From the NCBI RefSeq assembly GCF_002531725.1, contig NZ_NWSQ01000028.1:30312-94311 (forward strand): a stretch of DNA of 64,000 nucleotides, given 5' to 3'. Below the pieces are notes generated by a model. The model made no database searches, had not been told where the DNA came from, and saw nothing but the letters and a program-made list of their open reading frames with translations. The DNA comes from Rhizobium sp. L43. Its GTDB lineage: Bacteria; Pseudomonadota; Alphaproteobacteria; Rhizobiales; Rhizobiaceae. This document shows, piece after piece, positions 36,321 through 45,460 of the stretch; positions within the stretch are counted from its first letter, which is position 1, and each line of letters opens with the position of its first letter. Made by a program: the position numbers and the translations under genes.

Positions 36321-38259
36321 AGCCGCTATTCGCCAAGCCATCATTATTGCCGGAGGCCTTGGAACGCGCGCGCGCAGCATGACGGGCGACGCCGTTCCGA
36401 AGGCGCTTCTGCCGCTTGCCGGCGTGCCGATCATTCTCAGGCAGATTCGCGTCCTCGCCCGCGAGGGCGTTCAGCATGTGCGGGTGCTTGGCGGCCACCT
36501 CGGCAGCCAGCTCGAGCCTGCGCTGAGCCCCGAAGCTGAAAAACTCGGCATTGAGATCGAGGTTTTGGTCGAGACGTCTCCGCTCGGCACTGCAGGCTGC
36601 TTGACGACTTTGGACGCCGTGACCGGGGACGTCCTGATCGTCTACGGCGACATGTTGTTCGATATCGATCTTTCGGCACTGGCGCGTCATCGTCAGCAAT
36701 TTCCCGCCGCCCTGACCATCATCGCTCACCCCAACGACCATCCTCGCACATCCGATCTCGTCGTCCAAAAACATGGCTATTTGAAGCACCTTTTGCCCCG
36801 CAAAGCGCCGCGCGATGCGGATTGGCGCAATCTGGTGCCAGCCGGTTTGTACGTGGCTTCCGAGCGATTTTTCGAGGAGCTGCTGCCCGGGCAAACGGCA
36901 GACATGATTCATGACGTCATTCCCGATCTTCTCGAGCGGTCCATCCCGGTCGCCATCTATGACACGCCGGAATATATGAAGGATACCGGCTCACCAAACC
37001 GGCATGCCGCCGCGGAGGAAGACCTCTGCCAGGAAAGAGTTCATGCCGTTCATCTGTCGGTCAAAAGACCGGCGGTATTTTTCGATTGCGACGGCGTCCT
37101 CAACGAGGATGTCGGCGGCCATGGCGTCACCCATCCCGACCAGGTGAAGCTGATCGGCCGGGCCGGCGAAGCGGTGCGGCTCGCCCGCAAGGCGGGCTTC
37201 CTTGCGATTGCCGTCACGAACAGGCCGCAGGTCGCCAAAGGCCTGCTGGATGAGACCGGCCTGGATCATGTTCTTGGTCGTCTGGAAGCTGAGCTTGCCG
37301 AGGAAGGCGGCGTCCTCGACCGGATTTATTTTTGTCCGCATCATCCGGACAAAGGATTTCCCAATGAAGTCGCGACGCTCAAGATCAATTGTGCGTGCCG
37401 CAAGCCTGGAGATCTGATGATCCGGCAGGCAATGGCGGAGCTGCCGATTGAAAGATCGAAATCCATCATCATTGGAGACAGCCTGCGCGACATCGGTGCG
37501 GGCCGCAAGGCAGGCATCTGGGCTTACGGCGTTCGGACAGGTTACGGCCTGCGGGATGAAAAGAGCTATCCCGCCGCGGAAGCTGACATTCCCCGCGCCA
37601 ATCTCGTCTTCGACACGGTCTATGACGCCGTTCGCTTTCAGTGCGGTTATCAGCATATCGGCCACGCGCCGGTAGGAGCCATTCATCAGCGTCTTTCAAA
37701 GAATGCCGGCCCGCTGCTCGTCAGCATCTGCGGTCGTTCCCGCTCCGGCAAAAGCACGCTTGCGCATGCGATCGAGCGTCTGCTCTCGGAATCGGGGCGC
37801 CGGGTGCTGAGGCTGGAACTCGATCGCTGGATCCTGCCGCTCGAACATCGCCGCCCTGACATGAACGCGGAAGAACGCAACCGGGTCGAACTCTATCCCG
37901 AGATCGTCAGCGTGCTGCGCCGATCCGGACGGGTCGAGGCGCCCGGTTACGACGCTGCAAGCCGTAGCCAACGTGCGGATACGGCCACCTATGATGCCCG
38001 TGATGCCGAGGTCATTCTCCTGGACGGCATCTTTGCCGGACATAAGTCGATCCGCGAAGATGTCGATATGGCAGTCTTCGTCGACGCGTCGCAGCAGACG
38101 CTGTTCAATCGCTTCCATAATTTTTACGCCTGGAAAGGCCTCACGCCAGCTGCCGCCGAAGACCTCTTGACGTCGCGCATTCAAGAGGAATGGCCGAAGA
38201 TCGATCTGCAGCGGGCATTGGCCGATATCGTCATCAATCTCGAGGAGACAATCCTTTGA
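36310..38259 (+). CDS. Three-domain fusion: nucleotidyltransferase, HAD phosphatase, P-loop kinase
   Basis: Cytoplasmic protein (649 aa) joining two heptose-pathway enzymes with a third domain. Residues 5-235 are a sugar-nucleotidyltransferase (IIIAGGLGTRARSM, VPKALLPLAG, VYGDMLFD), probably HddC, making GDP-heptose. Residues 252-430 are a GmhB-like HAD phosphatase: Asp259 and Asp261 in FFDCDGVLN, TNRPQVAKG, the zinc loop CPHHP...CACRKP, and GDSLRDI. Residues 465-649 are a P-loop kinase of the uridine kinase type with Walker A GRSRSGKST (Lys481) and ILLDGIFAGH; its substrate is unknown. ATG 36310 overlaps the epimerase end by 11 bases. Confidence 0.85.
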   Translation: MGSEAAIRQAIIIAGGLGTRARSMTGDAVPKALLPLAGVPIILRQIRVLAREGVQHVRVLGGHLGSQLEPALSPEAEKLGIEIEVLVETSPLGTAGCLTTLDAVTGDVLIVYGDMLFDIDLSALARHRQQFPAALTIIAHPNDHPRTSDLVVQKHGYLKHLLPRKAPRDADWRNLVPAGLYVASERFFEELLPGQTADMIHDVIPDLLERSIPVAIYDTPEYMKDTGSPNRHAAAEEDLCQERVHAVHLSVKRPAVFFDCDGVLNEDVGGHGVTHPDQVKLIGRAGEAVRLARKAGFLAIAVTNRPQVAKGLLDETGLDHVLGRLEAELAEEGGVLDRIYFCPHHPDKGFPNEVATLKINCACRKPGDLMIRQAMAELPIERSKSIIIGDSLRDIGAGRKAGIWAYGVRTGYGLRDEKSYPAAEADIPRANLVFDTVYDAVRFQCGYQHIGHAPVGAIHQRLSKNAGPLLVSICGRSRSGKSTLAHAIERLLSESGRRVLRLELDRWILPLEHRRPDMNAEERNRVELYPEIVSVLRRSGRVEAPGYDAASRSQRADTATYDARDAEVILLDGIFAGHKSIREDVDMAVFVDASQQTLFNRFHNFYAWKGLTPAAAEDLLTSRIQEEWPKIDLQRALADIVINLEETIL

Positions 38260-39236
38260 TCGTTTCATCCGCACCTTTTCGTGTCAGCTTCGCCGGCGGC
38301 GGCTCCGATATAGCGTCCTATTACCGCCGTCAGGCGGGCGCGGTCTTGTCCTGCGCGATAGCCAAATACAGCTTCGTGATCGTGCACAACTACTTCAATG
38401 AAAACAAATATCATCTGAAATATACACGCACCGAACTCGCCGACACGCTGGACGAGATCGCCCATCCGCTGTTACGCGAGGCCCTGCGGATGCATCGGGT
38501 CGAGCCCGGCATCGAAGTCGCTTCCGTCGCCGACATTCCCTCCGGAACCGGCCTCGGATCATCCAGCTCCTTTTCCGTGGCGCTGATCAACGCGCTCTAT
38601 GCCCACAGGTCGCGCTTTGCCTCCAAGGATCAGCTGGCGGAAGAGGCCTGCAAACTCGAAATCGATATCCTGAAGGAGCCCATCGGCAAGCAGGACCAAT
38701 ATGCGGCCGCGCATGGCGGCCTGAATTTCATTGAATTCAACTCCAACGGCAGCGTGAATGTTCAGCCCGTCGTCCTCAGCTCCGAAAAAATGGCTGAACT
38801 CGAGAGCAACATCCTGCTGTTTTTCACCGGAAACCAGCGCGATACCCGCTCGGTCCTGTCGACACAGGTGCAAGCCATGGAGACGGATGAGGATAAATTC
38901 CGGACCGTCGAACGCATGGTGCAGTTGAGCTACGAGATGCGCGACATCCTCATGGGTGGAGATCTCAGTGCCTTCGGCGAGGCGCTGCACCGCGGATGGA
39001 TGATGAAAAGATCGCTGACCTCGAAGATCACAAACAGCACGATCGACGAATATTACGAGGCAGCTCGTGCGGCCGGCGCTGTCGGCGGCAAGCTGGCGGG
39101 CGCCGGCGGAGGGGGCTTCCTCGTTCTCTATTGCCCGAGAGATCGTCAGGGAAAAGTCCGGCAAGCGCTGTCGCAACTCAAGGAAATCGAGTTTCGTTTT
39201 GACTGGAGCGGCGCGCGCATCGCCTTTGCACAATAG
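38256..39236 (+). CDS. hddA: GHMP kinase, probable D-glycero-alpha-D-manno-heptose-7-phosphate kinase
   Basis: Kinase (326 aa) that phosphorylates heptose 7-phosphate at C1 to the alpha-1,7-bisphosphate. It opens with APFRVSFAGGGSDI, has the GHMP ATP-binding motif IPSGTGLGSSSSFSV, a catalytic GKQDQYAAAHGGLN segment and the C-terminal KLAGAGGGGFLVLY. It starts at TTG 38256, overlapping the fusion gene's stop as TTGA, with GAGGAG eight bases upstream. With GmhA, the GmhB-like domain and the HddC-like domain it completes the route to GDP-D-glycero-alpha-D-manno-heptose. Confidence 0.9.
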   Translation: MIVSSAPFRVSFAGGGSDIASYYRRQAGAVLSCAIAKYSFVIVHNYFNENKYHLKYTRTELADTLDEIAHPLLREALRMHRVEPGIEVASVADIPSGTGLGSSSSFSVALINALYAHRSRFASKDQLAEEACKLEIDILKEPIGKQDQYAAAHGGLNFIEFNSNGSVNVQPVVLSSEKMAELESNILLFFTGNQRDTRSVLSTQVQAMETDEDKFRTVERMVQLSYEMRDILMGGDLSAFGEALHRGWMMKRSLTSKITNSTIDEYYEAARAAGAVGGKLAGAGGGGFLVLYCPRDRQGKVRQALSQLKEIEFRFDWSGARIAFAQ

Positions 39237-39245
39237 AGGCTGTGA

Positions 39246-40463
39246 ATGGCACCGCGTCTCATCATTACCGGATCGACCGGCTATATCGGCGCAAGACTTG
39301 CAGCGATGGCGCATGAGCGCGGCTTCGACGTGGTTGAGCTGGGCCGGCGGCCCGGAACGAAGTGGCGCATCGGCGACGAACCTGACGTCTCCGATCTGGA
39401 AGGGGCGGTTGGAATCGTCCATCTCGCCCACTCCTGGGTAACTGCGCCTGATGCGGCCGAGGAAGAAAACATCAATATATCGGGCACCGTGAAATTGGCG
39501 GAAGCCGCACGGGCAGCCGGAGTGCCGCGCTTCGTCTTTTCTTCCTCTACCTCGTCCCGGCAGGAAGCGCTCAACATTTACGGCCGCACCAAGTTCAGGA
39601 TCGAGCAGCATTTGGCAGCCAGCTCCGCAGCGCCGATCGTTCGCATTGCGCGAATCGGGCTCGTTTACGGTGGCCCGCGGACGGCCATGTACGGCCTGAT
39701 GGCCAAGTTGGCCACCCTAAGTCCGATCCTGCCGATGATAGGGCTCAGCCGAGAGGTCCAGCCGATTCATCTTGACGAAGTCGCCGCCGGCCTGTTGGCG
39801 CTGGCGACAGAAGAAAATCCGCAGCAGCAAACATTCGTGCTCGCGCAGGAAAAGCCCATCAGCTTTGCCGCTTGGCTCAGAATTCTCCGCCGCAGCCAGG
39901 GCAAGGGCAACCTCCATTTCATACCGATCCCCCTGACCGCTGCACTTTTTGCCTGCCATATGACGAAGCTCCTGCCGTTGATCCCCACGGTCGATCCGGA
40001 GCGCGTGCTCGGGCTCGCGGGCGCGGCGCCCATGGAAAGCGGCGAGAGTCTGAGGCGCCTGAAGTTGAACCTGGCCGACCCGCCGATTGTGCTTGCCCGA
40101 GAGTTCGGTCAGACAAGCGACGAGCAGTTGCGAAGTGAAGCACAAGCTCTGCTGCAATATCTCGGCATCATACCCACGCAAATACAACTGCAGCGGCTCT
40201 GCGAAGGGCTTCGGCGTGAAGGACTGTCGCCGCTCCGCCTTTCCCCGGCGCTCATCCGGCATCCGCGCCTGCTGGCGCTTTTTGAACCGCCGGCCAACCG
40301 GACGCAGCATCGCCTCGCACGAGCCCTCTACCTGGCCGATCTCGCCAGTGAACCGGAAAGGCATCCAGGCAGGAAAGCCGGGTTTTTCGGCGCAGCACTG
40401 ACCATTGCCGGCGATATCCTGCTGTTTCCGCTCCGCACGCTTTTGGCCGGGAAATATCGATGA
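39246..40463 (+). CDS. NAD-dependent epimerase/dehydratase with C-terminal extension
   Basis: Extended SDR protein (405 aa). The NAD motif ITGSTGYIGARLA opens the protein, with FSSSTSSRQ and the catalytic IYGRTKFRIEQ following. After about residue 240, where most relatives end, there is an extension of roughly 150 residues ending in a hydrophobic GFFGAALTIAGDILLFPLRTLLAG helix that could sit on the membrane. The gene follows hddA by nine bases and overlaps the next by four. It likely reduces or epimerises the heptose or its lipid-linked form; the precise reaction is unknown. Confidence 0.8.
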   Translation: MAPRLIITGSTGYIGARLAAMAHERGFDVVELGRRPGTKWRIGDEPDVSDLEGAVGIVHLAHSWVTAPDAAEEENINISGTVKLAEAARAAGVPRFVFSSSTSSRQEALNIYGRTKFRIEQHLAASSAAPIVRIARIGLVYGGPRTAMYGLMAKLATLSPILPMIGLSREVQPIHLDEVAAGLLALATEENPQQQTFVLAQEKPISFAAWLRILRRSQGKGNLHFIPIPLTAALFACHMTKLLPLIPTVDPERVLGLAGAAPMESGESLRRLKLNLADPPIVLAREFGQTSDEQLRSEAQALLQYLGIIPTQIQLQRLCEGLRREGLSPLRLSPALIRHPRLLALFEPPANRTQHRLARALYLADLASEPERHPGRKAGFFGAALTIAGDILLFPLRTLLAGKYR

Positions 40464-41989
40464 ATGCACCCGACGCCGACTTCATCATCATCGGCAGCGG
40501 GCCTGCCGGCGTCTCCGCCGCCTTTCCACTGATAGCGGCCGGCCGCCGCGTTCTGATGCTGGATGCCGGCAACGATGGCGGGCCGCAGGAGGAAAACCGC
40601 AGCGTCCGCGTCCTGGGAAGCGATCTGGAATCACTGCGCGCCGACGACGGCAGCTCACCGAAACTGCAGACCCCTGCCGCACGCGGGATCCTCGAACCCT
40701 TTCGACGCCAGTCCGGCATATCGGGCGACGGTTTCATGCCGATCGGCAGCCTTGCCCGCGGAGGCCTCTCCAATATCTGGGGGGCGCAGGTCAGCTACCT
40801 CGATGCCGAGGACATCGCGGATTGGCCGATAGATATCGCCTCCCTCCAGAGATCCTACGAACATGTAGCCAAACGCATCGGCATCAGCCGCAATGCCGTT
40901 GTTGCGGCTCATGCCACCGGCGAGCCCGTTCTAGCGCTTGGTGCGACAGCCGCCCATGTTCTTCATCGACACCACACCGCAACCCCGGCGGATGGATCGT
41001 TTCGGCTTTATCCCGCAATCAATGCCATACTTTCGCAAGCGAGGCCCGGACGGGCGGCATGCGATCTGCGCGGCGATTGTCTCTATGGCTGTCCCAGCGG
41101 CGCAATATATAACAGCAGGCAAGACCTCGCCCTCTTACGACAATCTCCGCATTTTCGCTTGCTCGACAATATGCGGGCGGTCTCCTTAATCCGCAATGCA
41201 GGCTGGACGGTCGAAACGGCAGACGGATCGTCATTTTCCGCGCCGAGGATCATTCTTGCCGCAGGCGTGCTTGGTACGGCCGGCCTGCTGGCCGATCTCC
41301 TGCCGATGAATGAGCAGGGACTGCGTCTGTTGAACAGTCCCACTCTGGCCATTCCCCTGCTCTCCCCCGCAAGATTGCTGCGCCCGGCGACGCCGACACA
41401 CAGTCTGGCGCAGCTCGGATTGTCTCTGCACTATGGCGGCGGCGCATCCGATTACGTGACGGGAGCGATCTATGAGGTCGGTTCCCTTCCGGCGCAGAGC
41501 TTCATCAACAGGATGCCGCTCGGCCGAAAGGCCGGGCGCGCCGCATTCGAAACGATCGCCAGCAGCCTGCTCGTGGCGACGATCTACTACCCCGGCGATC
41601 AAAGCCGGAGCTACATCCACCGGAATGCCGCGACGGGACAGCGCCTGACGGTCCGCGGCGGCTTCGCAGAAGGTTTTGGCCTTCGCGCCGAGGCTTTGAA
41701 AAAAGCGCTCCGCCGTGAATGGAAACGATTGGGGCTCATTCAGCTCCCGGGCGCATCGCTCGCGGAGCCCGGTATCGATGCGCATTTCGCCGGCACTTTG
41801 CCGATGGGCGCAACCGGTGCGTTCGGCACCTCCCCGGACGGCGAATTGAATCACCACCCCGGTCTCCACATCGTCGACGGCTCGGTTATTCCCGATCTAT
41901 CCTCGAAATACATCACGATGACGATCATGGCCAATGCCGACCGCATCGCCCACCGCCTCGCCGAAACGGAAGCTAAGCCGGCGCTTTGA
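40460..41989 (+). CDS. GMC-type FAD-dependent oxidoreductase
   Basis: FAD enzyme (509 aa) related to glucose-methanol-choline oxidoreductases. The N-terminal dinucleotide motif is IIIGSGPAGVSAAFPLI, and the C-terminal GMC block reads HFAGTLPMGATGAFG, then LHIVDGSVIPDLSSKYITMTIMANADRIA. GMC enzymes oxidise alcohols, often sugars. The ATG overlaps the previous stop (ATGA). As last gene of the heptose operon it may oxidise a hydroxyl of the glycan or lipid. The stop is only 128 bases from the convergent operon, at a probable recombination joint. Confidence 0.82.
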   Translation: MNAPDADFIIIGSGPAGVSAAFPLIAAGRRVLMLDAGNDGGPQEENRSVRVLGSDLESLRADDGSSPKLQTPAARGILEPFRRQSGISGDGFMPIGSLARGGLSNIWGAQVSYLDAEDIADWPIDIASLQRSYEHVAKRIGISRNAVVAAHATGEPVLALGATAAHVLHRHHTATPADGSFRLYPAINAILSQARPGRAACDLRGDCLYGCPSGAIYNSRQDLALLRQSPHFRLLDNMRAVSLIRNAGWTVETADGSSFSAPRIILAAGVLGTAGLLADLLPMNEQGLRLLNSPTLAIPLLSPARLLRPATPTHSLAQLGLSLHYGGGASDYVTGAIYEVGSLPAQSFINRMPLGRKAGRAAFETIASSLLVATIYYPGDQSRSYIHRNAATGQRLTVRGGFAEGFGLRAEALKKALRREWKRLGLIQLPGASLAEPGIDAHFAGTLPMGATGAFGTSPDGELNHHPGLHIVDGSVIPDLSSKYITMTIMANADRIAHRLAETEAKPAL

Positions 41990-42080
41990 ACACAAGACCA
42001 GGCTGGAACGACCATAGCTCAGCCGTCGCATCCGCGAGCGGCTCCGATGTGACGTACATGGCGATGCTGACGAGCGGCAT
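41973..42080 (-). pseudogene. 5' fragment of a PhnD-like binding-protein gene
   Basis: A 35-codon frame starts at ATG 42080, with AAAGGA upstream, 37 bases after the succinate-semialdehyde dehydrogenase stop on the same strand. Its beginning, LVSIAMYVTSEPLADATAELWSF, resembles the N-terminus of phosphonate/phosphate-type periplasmic binding proteins (PhnD-like), then it runs into unrelated sequence and stops inside the end of the GMC gene. It is best read as the stump of a twelfth gene of the minus-strand operon, cut where the two gene clusters were joined. The family match is from memory and needs a search. Confidence 0.4.
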
Positions 42081-42117
42081 TCCGGTCCTTTGCGGCGAAG
42101 CGCAAGCATCGACCAGT

Positions 42118-43572
42118 TCAGGCAATGCCGCCCAGGCATACATATTTAAGTTCAGTGTATTCGTCCAACCCGTGTCTGGATCCTTCGCGACCGAGACCCG
42201 ACATCTTCACGCCGCCGAACGGCGCCTCGGCGGTGGAGACGAGACCGGTATTGACGCCGACCATGCCATATTCGAGCGCTTCGGCGACGCGAAATACCCG
42301 CGACAGATCGCGCGCGTAAAAATACGAAGCCAGCCCGAACTCGGTATCGTTAGCCTGCTCGATGACGTCCTCTTCGTCGCGGAAGCGAAACAGCGGTGCA
42401 AGCGGCCCGAAGGTTTCCTCGCGCGCCACCTGCATGCCGGCAGCGACATCGCGCAGGATTGTCGGTTCGAAGAAATGGCCGCCAAGCGCGTGGCGCTTGC
42501 CGCCTGAAACGATCCCGGCACCCTTTGCGACGGCGTCACGGATATGGCTTTCGACCTTGGCGACGGCGTTGTCGTCGATCAGTGGGCCAAGCACGACGTC
42601 ACGGTCGAGACCGTTGCCGACCTTCAAGCCCGAAACCGCCGCGGCGAGCTTGGCGGCAAACGCCTCGTAGACGCCGTCCTGGACATAAAGCCGATTGGCG
42701 CAGACGCAGGTCTGGCCGTTGTTGCGGAACTTGGCGATGAGCGCGCCTTCGACGGCAGCGTCGAGATCGGCGTCGTCGAAGACGATGAAGGGTGCATTGC
42801 CGCCAAGCTCGAGGCCGAGCTTTTTGATCGTCGACGCGCATTGCCGGTAAAGCAGCTCGCCTGTCCGGGTGGAACCGGTGAATGTCAGCACCCTGATGTC
42901 ACGGCTCGCGGTCAGCGCCCCGCCAATAGCGGCTGCGTCACCGGTAACGATGTTGAGCAGTCCCGGCGGCAGGCCGGCGCGCTCGGCAAGAACGGCAATC
43001 GCGATTGCGGAGAATGGCGTCTGCAGCGCCGGCTTGAGCACGACGGCGCAGCCGGCGGCAAGTGCGGGGCCGATCTTGCGGGTGATCATCGCGTTCGGGA
43101 AATTCCAGGGCGTGATCGCCGCCACCACGCCTGCAGGCTGGCGCAGGACGAGAATGCGCTTGTCCGGCTGATGTCCCGGTATGGTCTCGCCGTTGATGCG
43201 TCTTGCCTCTTCGGCGAACCACTCAATGAAGCTCGCGCCATAGGTGATCTCCCCCTTGGCCTCAGTGAGCGGCTTTCCCTGCTCCAGCGTCAGGATCATC
43301 GCCAGATCGTCGCGGTTTTCGATCATCAGGCGATGCCATGCCTTCAAAACGGCGGCGCGCTCGCCGGCGGTCTTCTTCGCCCAAAGCTTCTGGGCGATGA
43401 CGGCGGCGCGGATGGCCTCTTCCGTTTCCGCCGCACCGAGGTCAGGGACCGCCCCCAGCACCTCACCTGTCGCCGGATTGCGAACCATGGCCGCCTTGCG
43501 GCCTTCCGCTTCGATCCAGCGATCGGCGATCGGGCATGCCTGACGGAAGAGCGAGGGATCATTGAGCTTCAT
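42118..43572 (-). CDS. tgnE: NAD(P)-dependent succinate-semialdehyde dehydrogenase
   Basis: Aldehyde dehydrogenase of the GabD type (484 aa), oxidising succinic semialdehyde to succinate. Catalytic residues are intact: Asn in TPWNFPNAM, Glu in LELGGNAP and Cys in NNGQTCVCANR. The GabD-like VGVNTGLVSTAEAPFGGVKMSGLGREG is present at the C-terminus. It is the last intact gene of the operon, ten bases after the ATPase gene. In the trigonelline pathway TgnE is this activity and feeds the TCA cycle; the name rests on cluster content. Confidence 0.85.
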   Translation of the reverse strand: MKLNDPSLFRQACPIADRWIEAEGRKAAMVRNPATGEVLGAVPDLGAAETEEAIRAAVIAQKLWAKKTAGERAAVLKAWHRLMIENRDDLAMILTLEQGKPLTEAKGEITYGASFIEWFAEEARRINGETIPGHQPDKRILVLRQPAGVVAAITPWNFPNAMITRKIGPALAAGCAVVLKPALQTPFSAIAIAVLAERAGLPPGLLNIVTGDAAAIGGALTASRDIRVLTFTGSTRTGELLYRQCASTIKKLGLELGGNAPFIVFDDADLDAAVEGALIAKFRNNGQTCVCANRLYVQDGVYEAFAAKLAAAVSGLKVGNGLDRDVVLGPLIDDNAVAKVESHIRDAVAKGAGIVSGGKRHALGGHFFEPTILRDVAAGMQVAREETFGPLAPLFRFRDEEDVIEQANDTEFGLASYFYARDLSRVFRVAEALEYGMVGVNTGLVSTAEAPFGGVKMSGLGREGSRHGLDEYTELKYVCLGGIA

Positions 43573-43582
43573 AGGACAACTT

Positions 43583-44662
43583 TCAGCAGAATACGTGAGC
43601 GGCGCCGGGATCGAAATCCAGATGGACTATATCTCCACGATTGAGCCCGGCAATAGCCTCATGACCGAATGGCAAGCGGACCGAAAGCGCCTCGCCGGCC
43701 GCCGTCTCCGTCGACACGTGGATATTGTTGCCAAGAAAGGTAATGTCACTGACCGTCGCGGCAAGACCCGCGCCGGCCGCCCGGGCGCGCGACAGGCGAA
43801 TGCGCTCAGGCCTCAGCATCAGAGCGGCCTTTGCGCCGGAGGTCCCTTTTCCATGCACCGGAATTTGATTGAAGATGGTCCCGCCTCCGAGCGCAATGGT
43901 GGCTTGTCCGTCGGAAGATGACACCAGGTTGCACGAAATGAAGTCGCTGTCGCCAATGAATTCGGCAACGAAGCGGGTCTTGGGATTGGCATAAAGTTCG
44001 GGGCCGGTTCCGATCTGGTCGATGACGCCCTTCGAAAAGACGGCGATACGGTCGGAGAGCCGCAGGGCCTCCTCCTGGTCGTGCGTGACATAGAGGATCG
44101 TCACTTCGGTCTGCTGGTGGATACGGCGGATCTCGTGCTGGATTTCCTCGCGCAGCTTCTTGTCGAGCGCCGACAGTGGTTCGTCCATCAAGAGCACCGG
44201 CGGATCATAGGCGAGCGCTCTGGCAAGGGCGACGCGCTGCTGCTGGCCGCCGGACATTTGCGCCGGCTTGCGATCCTCGAAGCCTTCGAGCCGGACGAGG
44301 CGCAGCATCTCCTTGACCTTGCTGTCGATCTCGGCCTTTGACTTGCGCCTGACCTTCAGCGGAAAGGCGATGTTTTCGCCCACCGTCAGATGCGGAAACA
44401 GGGTGTAGCGCTGGAACACCATGCCGATGTTGCGCTTGTGCGACGGCGTGGCGAGCAGGGTCTTGCCCTCGAGCGTAATGTCGCCCTTCGTCGGATTGTC
44501 AAATCCGGCCAGGATGTAGAGCGTCGTGCTCTTGCCGGATCCGGACGGCCCGAGAAAGGTGAGGAACTCCCCGCGCCTGACATCGAGAGTAACATCGTGG
44601 ACGGCGACGACAGGGCCGTATTCCTTGCGTATGCCGCGGATCTGAAGGAATGGTTCGTTCAT
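43583..44662 (-). CDS. ABC transporter ATPase (PotA-like)
   Basis: ATPase (359 aa) of a polyamine/opine-type importer. Walker A GPSGSGKST, QRYTLFPHLTV, signature MSGGQQQRV, Walker B VLLMDEPLSALD and switch His in YVTHDQEEALRLSD are followed by a TOBE domain (ALMLRPERIRLSRA). Its ATG overlaps the upstream permease stop as ATGA. In this operon it probably drives uptake of the betaine trigonelline or a related N-methylated compound. Confidence 0.92.
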   Translation of the reverse strand: MNEPFLQIRGIRKEYGPVVAVHDVTLDVRRGEFLTFLGPSGSGKSTTLYILAGFDNPTKGDITLEGKTLLATPSHKRNIGMVFQRYTLFPHLTVGENIAFPLKVRRKSKAEIDSKVKEMLRLVRLEGFEDRKPAQMSGGQQQRVALARALAYDPPVLLMDEPLSALDKKLREEIQHEIRRIHQQTEVTILYVTHDQEEALRLSDRIAVFSKGVIDQIGTGPELYANPKTRFVAEFIGDSDFISCNLVSSSDGQATIALGGGTIFNQIPVHGKGTSGAKAALMLRPERIRLSRARAAGAGLAATVSDITFLGNNIHVSTETAAGEALSVRLPFGHEAIAGLNRGDIVHLDFDPGAAHVFC

Positions 44663-45459
44663 TGTTTCAGTACCTTACGCACGACGGCAGCAAGCGCCAT
44701 CAAGATGATCGTCAAAAGGATGAGAAGGGTCGACGCGGCTGCGACAACAGGCGTCAGGTCTTGCCGCAGCGTCGCCCATACTTTCACGGGCAGCGTCTGC
44801 AGGGTCGGGCTGGACATGAAGATCGCCACCACCACCTCGTCCCAGGATGTCAGGAACGAGAAAACGGCCGCCGAAAACAGCCCATGACTGATCGCCGGCA
44901 GGGTGACCCTGATCTTTGCTTCCAGGGGCGAGGCGCCGCAGAGCACCGCCGCATCCTCGATCGACTTGTCGAAGCCCTCCAGCGCACTCGATATCGACAG
45001 GATCGAGAAGGGCAACGCCAGCACGAGGTGCGAAATGACAAAGCCCGTCAAGGTGCCGCCGAGGCCGATCCTCAGAAAGAAGGCATAGAGGGCGACCGCG
45101 AGAACCACGACCGGAAGGATCATGGGCGTCAGGAACAGCGCTTTCAGCGCATCGCGGAAGATGAACGAACCGCGCACCAGCCCGAAGGAGGTCACGAGCC
45201 CGAGCAGCACCGACAGGATGGTCACGATGACGGCGATCTTGAAGCTCGTCAAAGCCGATTCCAGCCAGCGCGGGTCGGCGAAGAGCTCGCCGTACCACTG
45301 AAATGTCCAGCCCGGCGGCGGAAAGATCAGCCACTGCGAGGAGCCGAAGGACAGTGCGGCGATGAAGACGATCGGCAGCAGCAGGAAGGCTGCGGTCAGA
45401 AGCGTTACGCCGAGAAGGATATATTTCCACCAGCCGAGACGGTCGAAATTGAGCAACAT
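44659..45459 (-). CDS. ABC transporter permease (PotC-like)
   Basis: Inner-membrane permease (266 aa), six helices, with the EAA loop EDAAVLCGASPLEAKIRVTLP. ATG 45459 is supported by GGGAGGG just upstream; an earlier in-frame start would extend into the PotB-like gene. It lies one base beyond the PotB-like stop and overlaps the ATPase gene by four bases. Confidence 0.92.
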   Translation of the reverse strand: MLLNFDRLGWWKYILLGVTLLTAAFLLLPIVFIAALSFGSSQWLIFPPPGWTFQWYGELFADPRWLESALTSFKIAVIVTILSVLLGLVTSFGLVRGSFIFRDALKALFLTPMILPVVVLAVALYAFFLRIGLGGTLTGFVISHLVLALPFSILSISSALEGFDKSIEDAAVLCGASPLEAKIRVTLPAISHGLFSAAVFSFLTSWDEVVVAIFMSSPTLQTLPVKVWATLRQDLTPVVAAASTLLILLTIILMALAAVVRKVLKQ

Positions 45460-45460
45460 A

